Below are positions 63,071 to 64,000 of a DNA stretch of 64,000 bases, in pieces (the stretch's first letter is position 1; every line of letters begins with the position of its first letter). This stretch comes from Chryseobacterium antibioticum. Lineage in GTDB: Bacteria; Bacteroidota; Bacteroidia; Flavobacteriales; Weeksellaceae. The stretch spans positions 101,120 to 165,119 of the forward strand of contig NZ_JABBGI010000008.1 in assembly GCF_012927325.1 (NCBI RefSeq), read 5' to 3'. Position numbers and translations under genes: made by a program. The notes under the pieces were generated by a model. The model had not been told where the DNA came from, ran no database searches, and worked only from the letters and a program-made list of their open reading frames with translations.

Positions 63071-63784
63071 ATGAATATAAACGGAAAAAATGCCATCGTA
63101 ACAGGTGGCGGAAGAGGACTTGGAAAGGCGGTTGCACTAGCTTTAGCCAATGAAGGAGTACATGTTGCCGTTACCGGTAGAAACGAAGAAAATCTTAAAA
63201 ATACAGTCGAAGAGATCAAAGCTCTTGGGGTAAACTCGGCGTATGCTGTTTTCAGTATCGATAATGAATCTGAAGTGAAGGCAGGTATTGAGTCTCTTGC
63301 ACAGCAATTGGGAGGTGTTGATATTTTGGTTAATAATGCAGGGATCGGAGATTTTGGAAGTATTGAAGACATGTCTTCTGATACCTGGGAGCAGGTAATC
63401 AAAACGAATTTATTTGGCGTTTACTATGCTGCTAAAGCAGTTCATCCATTTATGAAAGCCAATGGCGAGGGTGATATCGTCAACGTAGCTTCTACAGCTG
63501 GTTTGAAAGGGGCCCCAAATATGTCTGCATATGCGGCTTCAAAAGCGGCGGTAGTCTCTTTATCCCAGTCGATGATGGCAGAATGGAGAAAACAGAACAT
63601 CCGTGTCATTACATTGACGCCAAGTACGATTGCTTCCGATATGAGTGTTCAGGGAGGGCTTACAGACGGAAACCCTGATAAAGTTCTGCAGCCTGAAGAT
63701 TTTGCAGAATGGGTAAGAGATATTTTAAAAATGAACAGAAGAGCTCTGATTGCCAATGCTTCTATTTTCTCTACCAATCCATAA
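63071..63784 (+). CDS. short-chain dehydrogenase/reductase, 3-ketoacyl-ACP-reductase-like
   Basis: A 237-residue NAD(P)-dependent oxidoreductase. The cofactor motif is AIVTGGGRGLGKAVA, then LVNNAGIGDFG, and the catalytic Ser/Tyr/Lys lie in NVASTAGLKGAPNMSAYAASKAA. The ATG at 63071 is chosen because the 57 residues upstream (from 62900) come from repeat-like spacer DNA. Similar proteins are often called FabG-like; the substrate is unknown. The IS5 element ends about 190 bp upstream and may have separated it from its original promoter. Confidence 0.9.
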   Translation: MNINGKNAIVTGGGRGLGKAVALALANEGVHVAVTGRNEENLKNTVEEIKALGVNSAYAVFSIDNESEVKAGIESLAQQLGGVDILVNNAGIGDFGSIEDMSSDTWEQVIKTNLFGVYYAAKAVHPFMKANGEGDIVNVASTAGLKGAPNMSAYAASKAAVVSLSQSMMAEWRKQNIRVITLTPSTIASDMSVQGGLTDGNPDKVLQPEDFAEWVRDILKMNRRALIANASIFSTNP

Positions 63785-64000
63785 GGCTGTTTGATTATTT
63801 CGGGATACACATCGAATGAATTCAAACAATACAAAATTCAATAGGAGTGGGCTAAAGCCCAATGTCATTAAGATATGGATTTAATACGTTGATTATCAGT
63901 TATTTTAATTGTTTTTTTGGTTTGTTTTTTGTATATTTAACAGTGAATCAAGCAGTTAAATCGAGAAGAAAAAAAGTAAATGATATTCTTACTTCTCTTC
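63785..64000. other. gene-free right edge of the window
   Basis: There is a small palindrome gggctaaagccc (63849-63860) within ggagtgggctaaagcccaat, a form that looks like another short interspersed unit. No ORF, RNA gene or clear terminator was seen up to the window end. Confidence 0.4.

Overview
The window is AT-rich chromosomal DNA from a member of the Bacteroidota, almost certainly a Flavobacteriia/Weeksellaceae species close to Chryseobacterium. The evidence is SusC/SusD and Oar-type TonB receptors, TamL, PorQ of the type IX secretion system, an S46 dipeptidyl-peptidase, TAnnTTTG-type -7 promoter elements, little Shine-Dalgarno signal, and many degenerate AATCT-type intergenic repeats. 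No rRNA, tRNA or CRISPR array was seen.

Region by region. 1-6.5 kb: a minus-strand fatty-acid beta-oxidation operon (marR, fadN-like, fadA-like, fadE-like). Two small four-helix-bundle (IVP family) genes sit between its enzymes, and a pair of matching palindromic operators lies upstream of marR. 6.5-9.8 kb: an iron/siderophore-type ABC permease and ATPase with a repeat-flanked GxxExxY gene between them, and a TlpA-like lipoprotein upstream. 9.8-20.7 kb: mostly housekeeping genes (ferredoxin reductase, SanA-like, tamL, SpoU methyltransferase, YtxH/holin-like envelope genes, cmk, porQ, pyrH, frr, phzF). 20.8-25 kb: an IS200-type element, then a minus-strand group with a PP2C phosphatase, small unknown proteins, an Imm22-like protein and a YdeI-like protein. 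25-31 kb: MgtC-like, NlpE-like, an S46 peptidase, and a polysaccharide deacetylase/GNAT pair. Two homologous repeats of about 230 bp bracket the peptidase-deacetylase-GNAT block. 31-34 kb: M16 peptidase. 34-45.3 kb: a potassium-uptake locus with an NtrC-type response regulator, three tiny membrane proteins including KdpF, KdpA, KdpB, KdpC, a porin, a kinase-less KdpD and a separate histidine kinase; dispersed repeats interrupt it at three points. 45-48.6 kb: small unknown proteins, one gene broken by an in-frame stop. 48.6-50.7 kb: ligA. 50.9-61.8 kb: a probable phosphoester-scavenging outer-membrane locus (Oar-type TonB receptor, glycerophosphodiesterase, SusC, SusD, metallophosphoesterase) interrupted by a second, inverted copy of the IS200 element. 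62-64 kb: an IS5-family element with a TTA target duplication, then a short-chain dehydrogenase.

The most unusual feature is the density of small interspersed repeats with inverted-repeat architecture. Some are empty. Others surround or abut small ORFs (IVP-type four-helix proteins, GxxExxY) placed inside otherwise ordinary operons. This suggests ORF-bearing and ORF-less members of the same repeat families. The second notable system is the Kdp locus, where a sigma-54 activator replaces the usual KdpE next to the operon and a TGG-N8-TTG (-24/-12-like) site precedes the first small ORF.
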